Positions 43,451 to 56,025 of a stretch of DNA of 64,000 nt are shown here, in pieces. The DNA comes from Hermatobates lingyangjiaoensis (taxonomy: Eukaryota > Arthropoda > Insecta > Hemiptera > Hermatobatidae). The notes beneath the pieces are model-generated. The model was not told where the DNA came from, searched no databases, and saw only the letters and a list, made by a program, of their open reading frames with translations. Location of the stretch: positions 1 through 64,000 of the forward strand of contig JAPFBL010000535.1 in assembly GCA_026182355.1 (NCBI GenBank), read 5' to 3'. Within the stretch, counting starts at the first letter, position 1. Each line of letters opens with the position of its first letter. The translations under genes and the position numbers were made by a program.

Positions 43451-43824
43451 CAACTCCATGAGTCAATTTAACCAATAACCGATCAACTTTTTCTAAATCT
43501 GACCAACTGGAACACAAAAAAACATAACATTGGTTATTATTGAGCAAAATTTTAATATTAATAAGTAATTAAAACTGTTTCGTCTATTACTTATACGTTT
43601 TATATATAAGTAATAACGATAATCTAATTTCTTCTCCATAAAGAATTTATTGTAATTAGTATAACAGTATAACCTATAAATATAGAAATCAAATGCCCCT
43701 CAGTATTTTCGTTCATACTATAGAAATACCTATATAAAATCAGTTAGAATGGAATGGGTCTTATTCTTTGAAAAATTTTCTGGTTAAATTATCTTAAAAA
43801 TTTGTTCATTTATAAGATAAAAAA

Positions 43825-44215
43825 ATCTGGAGTGACCTACACTCAACTTTACTATAAGTAAATGCAATATGAAACTTCTTAGCACATAATGTGCTATTTA
43901 GACAGTGGCGTAGCAACTATTTTACCGCCCGCCTGAGGTCGTAAGATCCTCAACTGATCGTTGATAAATGGTTAACCTTCAAAATTTCAGAAAATCATCA
44001 AAATATTTATTTCCATGGAATCACAATCAAAGATCTAATTTGAGACTCCTGTTATCAGTCACAGACTTTCATGTTATTACAGTACTTGAATACATATATA
44101 GCTATCATCAAAGAAAACCAAAGATTTTTTTTAAAACAAAAACGCATAATTCAAACCATAAAAAAAATTGTTAAAATAAATTAACGGGCTACGCAAACAT
44201 AAATAAATGAACTTT
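43825..44215 (+). repeat. Dispersed element, inverted copy at 57420-57770
   Basis: Starts with GGAGTGACCTACACTCAA and then CAGTGGCGTAGCAACTATTT. CCATGGAATCACAATCAA and TTTCATGTTATTACAGT segments match 57420-57770 in inverse orientation. The GTGGCGTAGC end is typical of several hAT-type families. Confidence 0.55.
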
Positions 44216-44795
44216 TAACCTTTTTAAAAAACTATTTTTGAACAATTTAAAATAAATTTATGTTAAATTTGCAAAAACTATACTTGAAAATTTTTAAAAA
44301 CGGTCTTTTACACTCATAAACACAGAAAAAATTACGATATAATAACTTATTTTGGAACAAAATTTCAGTTTTTTTGTTAACTTTTTATTCTTTTAATTTT
44401 TTATTATTTTCCATTTTTACCCCTTTTAAACGCCACTACCTGGCACATGACACCCGGGATAGTATAATGACTTAATTTAGCATGTTAAAATATTTGTCTA
44501 CTAATTCCTTGCTGTTAAAATAACAGTTTAAATCTCAGGAAACAAGCCGCAAAAATTTTGTCCACTGCAAATTTGTCAGAAATTGTCAGATGAAGATGTC
44601 CGGAGTCCCCATTAAAAACTCCGGAGTTACATTTTCACTTATTTAAATTATATGCTGTTAAAATGAAGCTTGAGGGCTTGGTTCGGGGTTATTAAGTATT
44701 CGGGGTTACCCTGATAGTACAGGGCATTCCACTATCCACCACCTGCGGACTCGCCTGGTAGCCACCCAAGCCCCAGGACCCCCCCTGACTAACTT
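44216..44795. other. AT-rich, then a small GC-rich patch
   Basis: 44599-44628 is a short hairpin (CTCCGG mirrored). 44690-44785 is GC-rich (CCACCTGCGGACTCGCC, ACCCAAGCCCCAGGACC) but has no clear exon boundaries. Confidence 0.4.
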
Positions 44796-45980
44796 AAAGA
44801 TATACATGATAGGGTAGAATAGAAGTAACTGTGTTATGTAGACTTAACGATGATCAAACATACACATACTTAACAACTAAATAAAATATACTCAGTATAA
44901 CTAAAATAAGAATAATCATACCTCTTTATACACATAGAAACCGTTTTTACCCCTAAAACATATAAGTTTTATGACAGAGTAGAATAGACATAGATATGTA
45001 AAAGATGACTAATATATCATAAATCACACACCTACTTAACAATTATAAGGCAATATACACATTATAACTAAAATAAGAATAATTATAGCTGTTTATATAC
45101 ATAAAAACCATTTCTACTTCAGAAATATATAACTTTCATGACAGTGTAGGATAGACATAGATATGTAAAGGTTGACCTATTGACTGTAAAATACATACCT
45201 GTTTAACTACTCTAAGTTGAATGTTACCCTACAATACATAATGGAATATCAGAATGTAGTCATACCTCTTCAGAATTTTCAAATGGGTTTCTACTCCTTT
45301 ATTGATTTATTTAATGAGTTGAGTAGGAGAAACAGCGATAAAATATACTCTTAAATATCATAGATAAGCTATTCTATTAAACAGATGTAAGTTACCTCAT
45401 ACAGTAAAATTAAAATAAGATTTAGGTATACATCTCCATATCCCTGAAAAGTGTTTCTACCTGCAAAACGACATAAACATGTAGAATGAAAATACTTTTG
45501 AAAACAAAAATTTATAATATATAAAACATCTATTGTAAACAAGAATCATAACTTATTTTATACAGAAGAATAAAACAATAAGACTGTGACAGCACCTCTT
45601 TATAACTTCAAAGACGTTTCTACTCCCCAATATATATGAGCTCAGAGTAGTATATGAACTAATCATGGAGAGTAGTTGAGAAACATATATCTAACTAAAG
45701 ACTTAAATACATCAAACACAAAATCAATTCAACATACATGAGGTACCTCACACAAATACCTTTAATATAATTAAAGAAACATGTTATCAAAACCTGTTCC
45801 TACACATCAATAGTGTTACTAGCCCCATAACATATGAGTTACACAAGAGAGTAGATTAAAACAGAAATGCATATAGAGATTTAAAAAATGTAAAACTATA
45901 ATGTATTCAACGATAACTTACCTACACAGTAGAATTACAATAAGAATGTCACATCTTCATATACCTGGAAAGCCTTTGTC
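44796..45980. repeat. Decayed tandem array, ~165-180-bp unit, seven copies
   Basis: Unit starts fall at about 44796, 44957, 45119, 45297, 45464, 45628 and 45809. Recurrent landmarks are CATATGAGTT, GAGTAGAATAGACATAGA, CACCTACTTAAC, AACTAAAATAAGAATAAT and CCTCTTTATA...GTTTCTAC. Copies are strongly diverged, hence old. Confidence 0.7.
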
Positions 45981-46149
45981 ATCTTTCTAGGGTAGTGGAT
46001 CTGAATCTGCTTGAAGTTGGGGAGTTCTTAATTCTACAAATAGCTGAAAGCACACTGTATACAAATCTCCGAGAAATATTTTAATTGCATGAAAATCAGT
46101 AGGATAAAAATAATCATTATAAAAGAAAGAAATAAAAGAAGAGACTTAC

Positions 46150-46219
46150 TTTTAGTATGTTTCTTCTTCTGCCCAGGGGTTTATAAACTTGGCCTTGGCA
46201 TCTTCTTCAGTATTTGGGG
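46150..46219 (-). CDS. Candidate terminal exon, function unknown
   Basis: Minus strand: acceptor GTGTTTTAG|, then CC + PNTEEDAKAKFINPWAEEET Y, stop (46152-46154) and a donor-like AA|GTAAGT just after it. A preceding exon in phase 1 ending in G (as at 48737) would give Ala at the junction. It is the outermost copy of the ~330-bp array, and its KFI..EEET motif echoes NFIEET of the 48737 exon. Might be an alternative last exon or a decayed duplicate. Confidence 0.35.
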
Positions 46220-47348
46220 CTAAAACACTTAACAGGGATAAGGAAGAGTTCGAATTTCTTCTTCAAATCGATTTAAATGTTTTTATGTCTAGTCTATTTT
46301 AACTGAGGAATAATGTTGCGAACTGTATAATTTTTGTTCACAGTGGTGAAAAAATGTCATCTTGCCATTGGTAGAACATATTTGCTGCATATAAAATATA
46401 TTTGAGGTGAGTGGGTCTTCTTAAAATAGCTTTTACTTATGACTATAATAATGATGCATTCACAAATAGAAATGTAACGCGTAAGGTGAGGTATGGTGAC
46501 TACGTTTTTATGACGGTATATATTATTCTTAAACACTCAGAGACACCTAAAAATTCTATTGACACCATCTGAGAATCACTCTACTAGAGACTTAACAGAT
46601 CACGATCTGTCTGGGAAGAACAGTGGAAGTAAGAGGGTTTCAAACAGTGTAAGAGGCTGATTGTGCTTTGCTGGGTACTGTAATAAACTGAACCCATAAA
46701 CCTGAAATGATTACATGCATAAACACATAACATGCCCACTAACCTGTGTACAGGTATCCTTTCGTCTGTACCTGCAACAATACACACATGTTAACATTGC
46801 CTCAATGGTAATATAAAATAGGGTGGAATCTTTGTCAGCTATGGTTTTACAAAGAAGATATTAAAGCACTGGTTGGGTCCAATAATTAAAAATTCATTTT
46901 TTATGTCAAACTTTATGTTAATAACATGTATCTTACGTTTATTTGATATAGGTGAATCAAAAAGAAGAAATTATTTTAATATAAGTATAGCAGAAAATAA
47001 CTACCATTTAAATTTTAATTTATTAATTATAGTTGAGCATATATATGTCTTGAATGATAGTTAAATTATGGTTGAAAGACTGTACTGACATTATCTCCAA
47101 ACAAAAAAAATTGTTAATATTACTTTCCCATTATATTACCTTAGTCCATTGTCGGCCATGTTTTTTTTACGACGAGTAATAGGGAACTGTTTGAATTCAA
47201 TAAATCAAAAATGTATTTTTTCTATTAAACTTTATGATAATAACATGTATTTTAAGTTTGTTTTATATCGGTGAATCAAAAAGAAGAAATTATATTAATA
47301 GAAGTAAGGCAGATAATAACTACCATTTCAATTTTAATTTATTGATTA

Positions 47349-47961
47349 CACTGGACAACAACAAAAACTTTTTTTCACGGTGCCTAAAATATTTTCACCG
47401 TTTTTACCTAATTTAAGGGTGCTGATTCCAAAAAAGATGTCACTTTTCCTCTATCAGGTCTAGTTTGTTTGCTGTGGCATGCCCTACTCTGTGGGAAGGC
47501 GATACCTACAATACAACCAGGTAAATGGAAGAAACAATAATTTCATTTAACTTCAAGACACATATTCATTAATCACAACAAAATATTGCAATATGTTGCA
47601 AAAGATTTGGATTTCAAGGTATATTCCCCAAACATATTTGGTTTGTATAAGGAATGTCACCTAGGAGAAGATGTGGCCATGCTTATTCTGTGCTCAAAAA
47701 TCTGCAACGCAAGTAAAACCTTCAAGGTTTATAATGCCATAATCATTTAACATAGATCACAATAACCTAATATTGCAATTATGACGCTAGAATGTATTTA
47801 AAACTACGCCTAATATTAAGATAAAAAACATATGAAATAAGCTAGCATTCTAATAACTTGGCCTGATGAGAAAAAATTAGTATGAATTTTGAAATCAGCA
47901 TCCCTAAATTAATATAAATTAGCATAGAAACCTTGGGCAGCAAAAAATGTGTTGACCAGTG
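47349..47961 (+). mobile_element. 613-bp CACTG-ended DNA transposon (CACTA/EnSpm-like) with TTA duplication
   Basis: Ends CACTGGACAACA and (inverted) CACTGGTCAACA. Similarity continues inside (TTTAAGGGTGCTGATTCCAA against TTTAGGGATGCTGATTTCAA inverted). TTA lies on both sides (47346-47348 and 47962-47964). The host is the 330-bp repeat, whose other copies show the unoccupied site (..GATTATAGTTG..). The 5' part has a plus-strand frame GADSKKDVTFPLSGLVCLLW HALLCG of unknown meaning. No transposase. Confidence 0.75.
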
Positions 47962-48736
47962 TTATAGTTGAAACATAGTTAAATTATAATTAAAAAACTT
48001 GTATTAACATAAAATATCAAGTGACATAATCTCCAAAAAAAAAAAAAAAAAAATTGTTAATATTACTTTCCCATTATATTACCTTAGTCCATTGTCGGCC
48101 ATGTTTTTTTACGACGAGTAATAGGGAACTGTTTGAATTCAATAAATCAAAAATGTATTTTTTCTATTAAACTTTATGATAATATCATGTATTTTACATT
48201 TGTTTTATATCGGTGATTCAAAAAGAAGAAATTATTTTAATAGACGTAAGGCAGAATGTAACTACCATTTAAATTTTAATTTATAGCATATAGTTGAACA
48301 TATATATGTTGAAACATAGTTAAATTATAGTTGAAAAACCAGTATTGACATAAAATATCAACTGACATTATCACCGAACAAAAAAAAATTCCTAATGCTC
48401 ACTCCCATTATATTACCTTTGTGCATTGTCGACCATGTTTTTTACAAAGAGTAATAATAGTGAACTCAATCAGTTGAATATAGAAAAAATATCATTTTTA
48501 TAACACCATTTATGATAATAATACGTATTCCAGGTTTGTTTTATATCGGCGAATCAAAAAGAAGAAATTATTTTAATAGAAGTAAAGCAGGAAATAGCTA
48601 TCATTTCAATTTTAATTTATTGCATATACTCTAAGATATATGTGTTGACATATAGTTAAATTATAGTTATGACTAGTGTTTTGTATAAAATGTTAAGTTA
48701 AATTATGTGGGGGACAAAGAAAATTGTTGAATTTAC

Positions 48737-48848
48737 CTGGGCATAAGCCGCAGTGGATTCTCCACCATGTTTCTTCGATGAAGTTGGTTGTAGACTGGCT
48801 CGAGCATGCAAAGAACTTTAGAGAGTCCAAGAGTTCACTTACACAGTC
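48737..48848 (-). CDS. Candidate 112-nt internal exon, function unknown
   Basis: Minus strand: acceptor CCACTCTGTTCTAG|, donor CCCAG|GTAAAT. The only open frame is DCVSELLDSLKFFACSSQST then TNFIEETWWRIHCGLCP, plus one base (phase 1). Cys- and Trp-containing, coding-like composition. It can join in phase to either 46150-46219 (which ends the protein) or 43008-43105 (which continues it), suggesting alternative 3' exons if the gene is real. Protein not recognised. Confidence 0.4.
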
Positions 48849-48899
48849 CTAGAACAGAGTGGCCAACCCCCATTATGACTTCTTTTTACTTCATTATAA

Positions 48900-51800
48900 A
48901 ATCAAACAAATTTGTTAAATGTTTCATAAAAATTAAAATTTTCCTTGCAAGTAATATTAATTTGAAAGTTTAAACATTATTAAGGAATTTAGAATAATAG
49001 TTATAATTTAAAGTAAAACATTTTTTTTTAAGTAACTTCCAGAAATAATTTCCATAAAACATATTAAATTTGTTTTCATCTTAAAATAAAAAAAATATGA
49101 GCGTAGGTTTGGCTGCCTTCCATGGACTATATGAATATACTATCATTCCCATAATCATTAATAAGATTCCTAAGTATGAAGATTTCGATAAGTAACTTTT
49201 TATTAATTAATATAAAAGATTATACCATAGAAATAATCTCACTAAATGAAAGACTGTAAACAGAAGTATTGTACAAAGTATAATTTGGCATAACATAAAA
49301 AAAAACTGAAATAGTAAGCACTCAACAGAACAGTGAGTAAGTATATTATCAAATTCTTTGATAATCAAGTTAATTAATTTATTATTCTAATATGATTGTT
49401 TTTATTATTAAAATTACAAAGAGAATATAATGAATAATTATAGATTTTGGAAAAATATTTGCAATTCATAATTCAAGGTCTCCCAATAGAGGGAGACCTA
49501 TTGTTAATTAAAGACACTAAAACGTTCAAATAAGTTGTATTGCAAAGGATCTTATTTGTAGGAGCAACAATAAGAGTTCGTATTTCAATTAATTCATTCT
49601 AATGAATGCCTACAAGAATTTTACTTGTGATGAAAATGTAATCAATATTTAAAGTTGTTGAAAAAAAAAGTGTGGAGTGGTCATTTTTAAACAATGTTCA
49701 ACACTATTAGTTGTATCAATACTCATTACAAAAAATAAAATACCTTTCCTTTTAAATTACAATCACAAATTGAAAATTTACTACGCATCAATAACTTAAG
49801 TAACTCATACTTTCTTAATGAATGTTTCATTAACATAATCTCATTTTTAGGAAGTCTAAATCGTAATATGTTTCATACATACAATCTACAATGCTTAATA
49901 CTAGATCATTTATGAAGTATGAACAAGTACATCTGTAATATGATATATATCAAATACATTCCGTTTAATTAATACAACTAACTTATAAGAAGTATAACTT
50001 TCATAATTCATTTTAACAACTTAAACGGGATTATTATTTGTTCATTCATCTTAAATTATTGTAATTGCAAAAAATATATTAAGGAACAATGTGTTAATTT
50101 GTTTAACATATTTCAAAGTAAATAAGTATATTATAAAGTATTCTGTAGCAAATATGTACCATTATACTTCATAAATAAACCATAATAAGCATTTTAAATC
50201 TTTATTAGCATTATGTTTAATCCACAAGAGTTCATTTTAACAAAAAGATAGAAATTGCGTTAACCAATAAGAATGCTGATTCATTGAAAGCAATCATTAA
50301 GTAGTAATATAATTATTTGTACATGCCAATAATATTAAACTGCTTTAGTACTTATTATATTGCACAAGTAAGTTAAGATGAAAATCGTACTTACTGTTTG
50401 AAGTTATCATTGTATGAAATATATAGTTAAGTGTATAAACTAAATTATTAAAACTTTATTTAAAAGTACTCTCGAAAGCGTAACACTTTACTGGAGAATA
50501 ATGGCGCAGTTTTGTATTTAATTACAGCTTTATAAAAATAAAAATTATTTTCGTAATTTTCAACAACTTTTGCAGTTGATTTGTTTAGTTATTTATTCAA
50601 GAAATATCTATGCTCAACTGTAATATAATTAAAAGTATTGTCAAAATCATGAATAATCAATTTAACTAAATTACCTTTCAAATAAGGTAGTCTTCATTTC
50701 ACAATTTTTACTGTAAGAGGCCGTTTGTTTGATGATAATAGTAACAATAATGATGCAATATCATTCAGATTATTATTCTTTTTCTGGCAAATATAAAACT
50801 CTATCTTTAATATGGAGCTAAAGGTGGTTAGTGGTATAACTAACCACCATTTCCTTGTATCAAAATGATACTTGTTTGTAATGTTGGCTTGAATAATTCA
50901 TCCTGCTAGTTATTACTATAATTCAAAATATTTGCTTAGTAATTAACCTAAGATTCCTATTGATATGTACTTATACTTACTTCAACATTACAAAACAACT
51001 GACTTAGAATAGACGTCAGTATCAAGTTATTACTGAGAGATCAATAACTTCATGTGTAGGCAGCATTTTAGTTTAATATATTATATATTGTTTATAACTT
51101 ACAAAATAATTTTGAGATAATATTATATTCAATGTATTTTCCTTAAGTGACTACTGGACACTTAATTGTAACAGTTCGTATATAACATGATAGTAACCAG
51201 ATAGAGAATATGTATCAATATTTCTTGCAACTCTGCATAAACTAAAGAGATCTAACATCATGCTAAATCACTGATCAATAATCATTATTTCCTTCAAGTC
51301 ATCCTATAAAGAATAGCATCTAATTACCTTTCGTTCCTTCATTATTATTAAATACTATAAAGCATTCTGGAAATCTCATTTCACCTGATTTCTTTTTTTT
51401 TTTTTGATTTGGATATGATTTCAAATTGGCTTCTATATATCTTCTACAGACTGTTGAGTGAATAGTGAAAGCCAGTTATAGAAACAATTATTGATAAATT
51501 TTCTAATTAATGTTTATGTTAAAAAGTCAAACATTAGCTTCAAATGTGGTAGTCTTCATTTTACAATTTTTACTGTTAGAGGCCGTTTAGTTGACAATAA
51601 TAATGATGATGATGACGATGTAACATCATTCAAATTATTACTCCTTTTAATGGCTATCAAATTTTTCTTATCAGCCTATTGAATAAGCTGATTTGTCTTA
51701 TTTAATTGAACGGCAAAGAAAACAGAAATGAGCATGAAACATTCTCAGAATAGTAATGATAAGGTTATGTTAATTAGATTTTTAATCTTTCCTTGTTTGT

Positions 51801-53451
51801 AAAATATATGAATACATCCATGTGAAAGTAGAAGTATAGTACATACTATGTGTGACGCGAAAACTATTATGGCAGAAATGGATTCTCTACTTGATTAGCT
51901 CTCAAATTACTTTAAAATTTATTGTTACTCTGAAAATTTATCTTATTATTATTTTTTGTGATGTATACTATAATGTACATACAAATTATGTTACATTTTT
52001 ATAAATGAACTATTTTACTAACCGTTGTAACCTTCAGGAGTAAAAATACTTAAAACATTAGGGATTTCATTGTAATAGTATTAAGTATATATTAATATTA
52101 ACTTAACTCTGAATGCAATTTGAACTGTTTTCTAAATTTTTCGAAAGGTAGTCTAGTCAAAATATATTTATATTACAATAATTTCCTGTTAGAGTATTTT
52201 TAAAGATTTATTAGTACTATAATATATCAATTGTACCTTCATTTCTCGAAGATAAATGTTTTAACAGATAGCCTTGCAAAAAAAATCACACTTGTAATAT
52301 CTAATGAAGTGTATTTATTAGATAAACAGGTAATATCATGGTTTGTCCTTTATTATTCAATCAATTGAATTCATAATAAATATTATTTCGGTTACATAGA
52401 TATTTTCACATTTCATTTGGTCAATTGTAGTGTTAAACATCAATTCACCTTCTGTACAGTACTTTCTTTGAAGTCTCATAATGTGGAAGGGATGTGGCAT
52501 ACAATGTGTGATCTGTAGTTACTAATTTCTTAAGCATCCCTATTTGAGACTCTTTGTTCTACCATGTCGTTATAAGTGCAAGATTATCTATCTTTAAAAC
52601 ATTTCTTCAGTCCGTCCTACGATATTATTCATGAGTTCAAACACAAAACTTCTCCTTATTTCAAATTAATATATCACCTTATGTTAATTGTAACATAATG
52701 TTTTGGTATCTAATCCTTTCGGTCATATCACACATTATGACAAAACCATGCTGATGCCTTTTTTAAGTTGAAACTCTTTCGTCGCATCATAGAAGCAACA
52801 TGCCCTAACCTAAGATAGGTACTATTCATCCTATGGGAAGCCTGGACTTCCTTCACATTTCTGATATTGTTGATGAAATCCTTTAGTTCACATGAAACAA
52901 ATTTCATCATAGTACCGCTTAGAATATATTATAACAGACCTACATTATAGTACTGTCTGGAATACTTTATATTAAGTCCTGCAATACATTCTAGACCTTT
53001 CTATCGTAAGAGTGCAATATTGTGCAAACATCTTAGAAATGCTTTATACAGGAGCTCTTAAGTATTAGCATAATGTATGTATTTAGTATGTTTAATGATG
53101 ATACATAGTGTCTTCAGTGAATTCAAGATAATATGACATAGTTATAGTTAATGATGAGTTCACAGATACACCCACATCTTTAATTATGTCTGTTATCTCC
53201 AGCTCCAGTGGTTATATCTAGTTCTAATCTATTCTTAACAGTTCCTGTAACCATTTAATATTAAGGTTGATCAAATGAAGTTAAAAGAAAAAGTAGTTAA
53301 TGACGTTCTAATATATTTTTTTAAGTTTATGGTTCCAGGGATTCTATTTGGTATAAATTTCGAATATATTGATTTCAGATTGATCGAACTATTTATTAAT
53401 GGAGAGGCGAGTCAAGAGAAAGAAGTAAGCAACTCAAGTGTAATAAATCAC
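48900..53451. other. Long quiet AT-rich stretch with one local duplication
   Basis: No transposon ends or (TA)n tracts. 50685-50800 and 51535-51655 are direct copies (GTAGTCTTCATTT, ACAATTTTTACTGT, AGAGGCCGTTT). The minus frame 52910-52728 (60 codons: ..CELKDFINNIRNVKEVQASH..) has protein-like composition but no splice support. Could be intron between the 48.8- and 53.5-kb candidates. Confidence 0.45.
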
Positions 53452-53527
53452 CTGAGACCTACTTGGCCAAGAGTAGCTAACACCTTATCATTGACCTTGA
53501 GAAACTCCAGCAAGCTATCATGTTCGG
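53452..53527 (-). CDS. Candidate 76-nt internal exon, function unknown
   Basis: Minus strand: acceptor TTGTCTATTGTAG|, donor CTCAG|GTGATT. The only open frame is two bases, then EHDSLLEFLKVNDKVLATLG QVGL, then two bases. It ends in phase 2 and therefore does not join directly to the 48737 exon (phase 0 start); a further exon or a different gene is needed. Protein not recognised. Confidence 0.35.
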
Positions 53528-53599
53528 CTACAATAGACAAGGTTTCTTCTTTTTTTTAAAAACTAGAGTTAAGGTATGTACAAGAATAATTCTGATTCA

Positions 53600-53745
53600 A
53601 CACGATCAAAATAAACTTCAACAAGTTAAGAACACACCTCTCTCATGTTATCCTATTTTATTTTATAAATTAGAAATTGATAACAATATTCACATCTTCA
53701 TGATAACCAGTTTAACTACTGAAACATGTCGACTTAGAAAACGTA
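53600..53745 (+). repeat. Decayed PLE terminal repeat
   Basis: AACACACCTCTCTCATG, TTCATGA, T, AACC..ACT, GAAACATGTCGACTTAG: the end matches the GAAACATGTCGACTAGC ends at 1107 and 37745. Confidence 0.45.
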
Positions 53746-53753
53746 TTATGGAT

Positions 53754-54297
53754 CAGTAGTTCTGAACCTTTTTTACCAATGGACCTCTTTCCCTTCCTTT
53801 GTCTTTAAGGACCTCTTCAAACATATTAGACATAAGAACAATTTTCTATTATTCACTGATTCGAATTTTAATTTTAGGTTTTAACTAACTATCAAAGGAA
53901 TAGTGTATACTTTTTATTTTTATATTGAAACTAATTTAATACAAATAATGCATTCTACAATAATAATAATAATCATAATTATAGTGCTATAATTACAATA
54001 TAACAATATTTCTTCCATGATAATGCGACTCAAGGTCACGGGAGCAGAGTTCATCAGGCAGAATTCACAGCGGCGTTATTTATGTATACTGGTTAAAAAA
54101 AAAAGGTTAAAGTTAAGTGTATGAATAAAAGAAAAATGAAAATCATGTTTATCCAATGAGATAGATCCCTGTGGTTGATTCTACTCGACGAGTTTCTTTA
54201 TATCTAGTTCCATCGATGATAATGATAGTTGAAAATCACCTCTTTTCACAATGTTGTCTATAGCTTAGCTTTTAATAACGGTTGAGAAACGCGACTA
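53754..54297 (+). mobile_element. hAT-like non-autonomous remnant
   Basis: Left end CAGTAGTTCTGAACCTTTTT, a form common at hAT termini. The right end, GGTTGAGAAACGCGACT, is an imperfect mirror. No clear 8-bp duplication. Confidence 0.4.
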
Positions 54298-54866
54298 AAC
54301 CCTGATTCAACAAGATAAGATGTAGGAAAAGTAATAACTTAGAGTTGTGCTTTATCCCATAGCAAAGGTTACTTTGTACCAATGTCATTCGTTTTCCATG
54401 TATTGTACTTTCGATTATAGATGTCGAAATATTGAATTAGTTATATCATATCTTTCTCTTTACTTGTTTTTTTTTTCACTATACACCTCAGCTTTCACAG
54501 GAGTCTATAGATCAAGAAAAAAGCAAGTAAAGGATGACTAGAACAACCGTTTCCAATTTAGTTAAAAAAAAAGCTTATTCCAACTGAACTTAACATTTCA
54601 AAGAATTCTATACCTTCAAAGGGAGTACTTAAAAATATATTTAAAACATTTATTAGAGCTTTGTTTACTTGACTATTATGAATTGAATATCTATTTGATA
54701 TCTTACGAAGAATGCAGACTCTCTGCCTAGAAGAGGTAATTCAAAACTTTGAATTACATTACATCTGAATGCGAGTCAATCACATTGTAAAGGAAAAACA
54801 TTTATCTTACATTTATCTTAAATCATACTATAATTATAGAAGTACTTCTCTATCTAAATTTAAGGA
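54298..54866. other. AT-rich stretch, no gene seen
   Basis: The short plus frame at 54347-54541 has no supporting signals. Confidence 0.45.
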
Positions 54867-55019
54867 ATCTTAAATCACTAGAGAATTTAAAATCTGAAGT
54901 TAAATCTTAGATTACTAAGGAATTTAAAATCTGAAGTTAAATCTTAGATTACTAAGGAATTTAAAATCTGAAGTTAAATCTTAGATCACTAAGGAATTTA
55001 AAATCTGAAGTTGAATTTA
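54867..55019 (+). repeat. 37-bp tandem repeat, four copies
   Basis: Unit GGAATTTAAAATCTGAAG, TTAAATCTTAGATTACTAA. The last copy is truncated. Confidence 0.85.
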
Positions 55020-55479
55020 GTTACCACAATGGGGTGTACAATACGAGTATGACAGGTATGGCAACAGTGCGTACGATTCCGATAAGACTCAGGCCTTCAA
55101 TTAATAATTTTTGAACATGTCACATTGATCAATAATTTCATGCTTCTTAAAACTGATAACCAAATAAAAAAGATTATAGCCACATGCAAACAAATGATAT
55201 ATTACTGATTAATCTTAAAACATTGAAATTAAACAAAAAAGGAGTTGACATCAAGTTGATATAAGTTTTTTATTTATTTATTTATTAAGCGTGATTATAG
55301 TGCTGAGTCCTAAGAATATTCTCCCCCCCCCCCCTTCTCTACTATAGTACCCCAGTTAGCTTCAACACCTTCAAGAAGTTTAGCACTTTTACCGTTTCTT
55401 GAGTGTCGTGAATAACCTGCCTACGTGGAACACAGTAGCTTGGCAATCAGCCAGCAGATGCAACGGTGTTTCTTCCTCC

Positions 55480-56025
55480 ACTTTACTTGGATTTTCCTAT
55501 GATTTTGGTCATAAAAATTCAACTCCTGCTAATATGCTGACGTTTCGCCAAAAGTTGTTTGGCATTTTCAAGGCTAAAAAACAATTTATTAACGACTCTT
55601 TTTTATTTTTGTTGTAATTTTCTGGCTTACTGTGTTTGTTACTGTCTGTTCGTTTTGCTTTAATGCTCTGTATAGAGGTATCCTCCCAGAATTAGTTTTA
55701 TAATAGTGTGCTTATCTGTTTGAAAATGGGTTTTGTTGTCTTAATAATTAATAATAAGTAATTAGGTTTAAACAACAAATGTTTGTTTTTAAATAATGAA
55801 TAATAACACTGGGTATTTTATGATCCTTTTGTGGTTTTCTTGTTACTGAATTTTTATTTCTTCTCTTGTTTTCTGTTGGTTGGTATTCCGTTGATGTATT
55901 TGTCTTGCTCTACTAATGCCGTTAATAAATTGTTTTTTAGCCTTGAAAATACCAAACAACTTTTGGTGAAACGTCAGCATATAATCAGGAGTTAGATTTT
56001 TATGACCAATATCCTCAAGAACCCC
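55480..56025. repeat. Family K inverted pair with compensated stem
   Basis: Arms 55490-55600 (minus) and 55905-56020 (plus). Minus arm: T, GCCAAA-caact-TTTGGC, GAAACGTC. Plus arm: T, ACCAAA-caact-TTTGGT, GAAACGTC. The outermost pair is G-C in one and A-T in the other. The spacer is AT-rich. Confidence 0.75.

Larger units (their letters stand above)
46150..48848 (-). repeat. Tandem ~330-bp units, seven copies, exon-like ends
   Basis: A landmark ((G/C)CATG + T-run + ACGACGAG) recurs at about 46158, 46510, 46840, 47153, 48096, 48428 and 48762: every ~315-350 bp once the 616-bp insertion is removed. Middle units share ACTTTATGATAATAACATGT, GTGAATCAAAAAGAAGAAAT and ATTTTAATTTATT. Only the outer units keep a splice-bounded frame. 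Confidence 0.7.

Noticed and set aside
46584..46787. 67-codon minus frame
   Set aside because: Cys/His-rich but no splice boundaries, and inside the decayed 330-bp array.
52728..52910. 60-codon minus frame with protein-like composition
   Set aside because: No acceptor/donor pair and no recognised family; kept only as a remark in the 48.9-53.4 kb entry.
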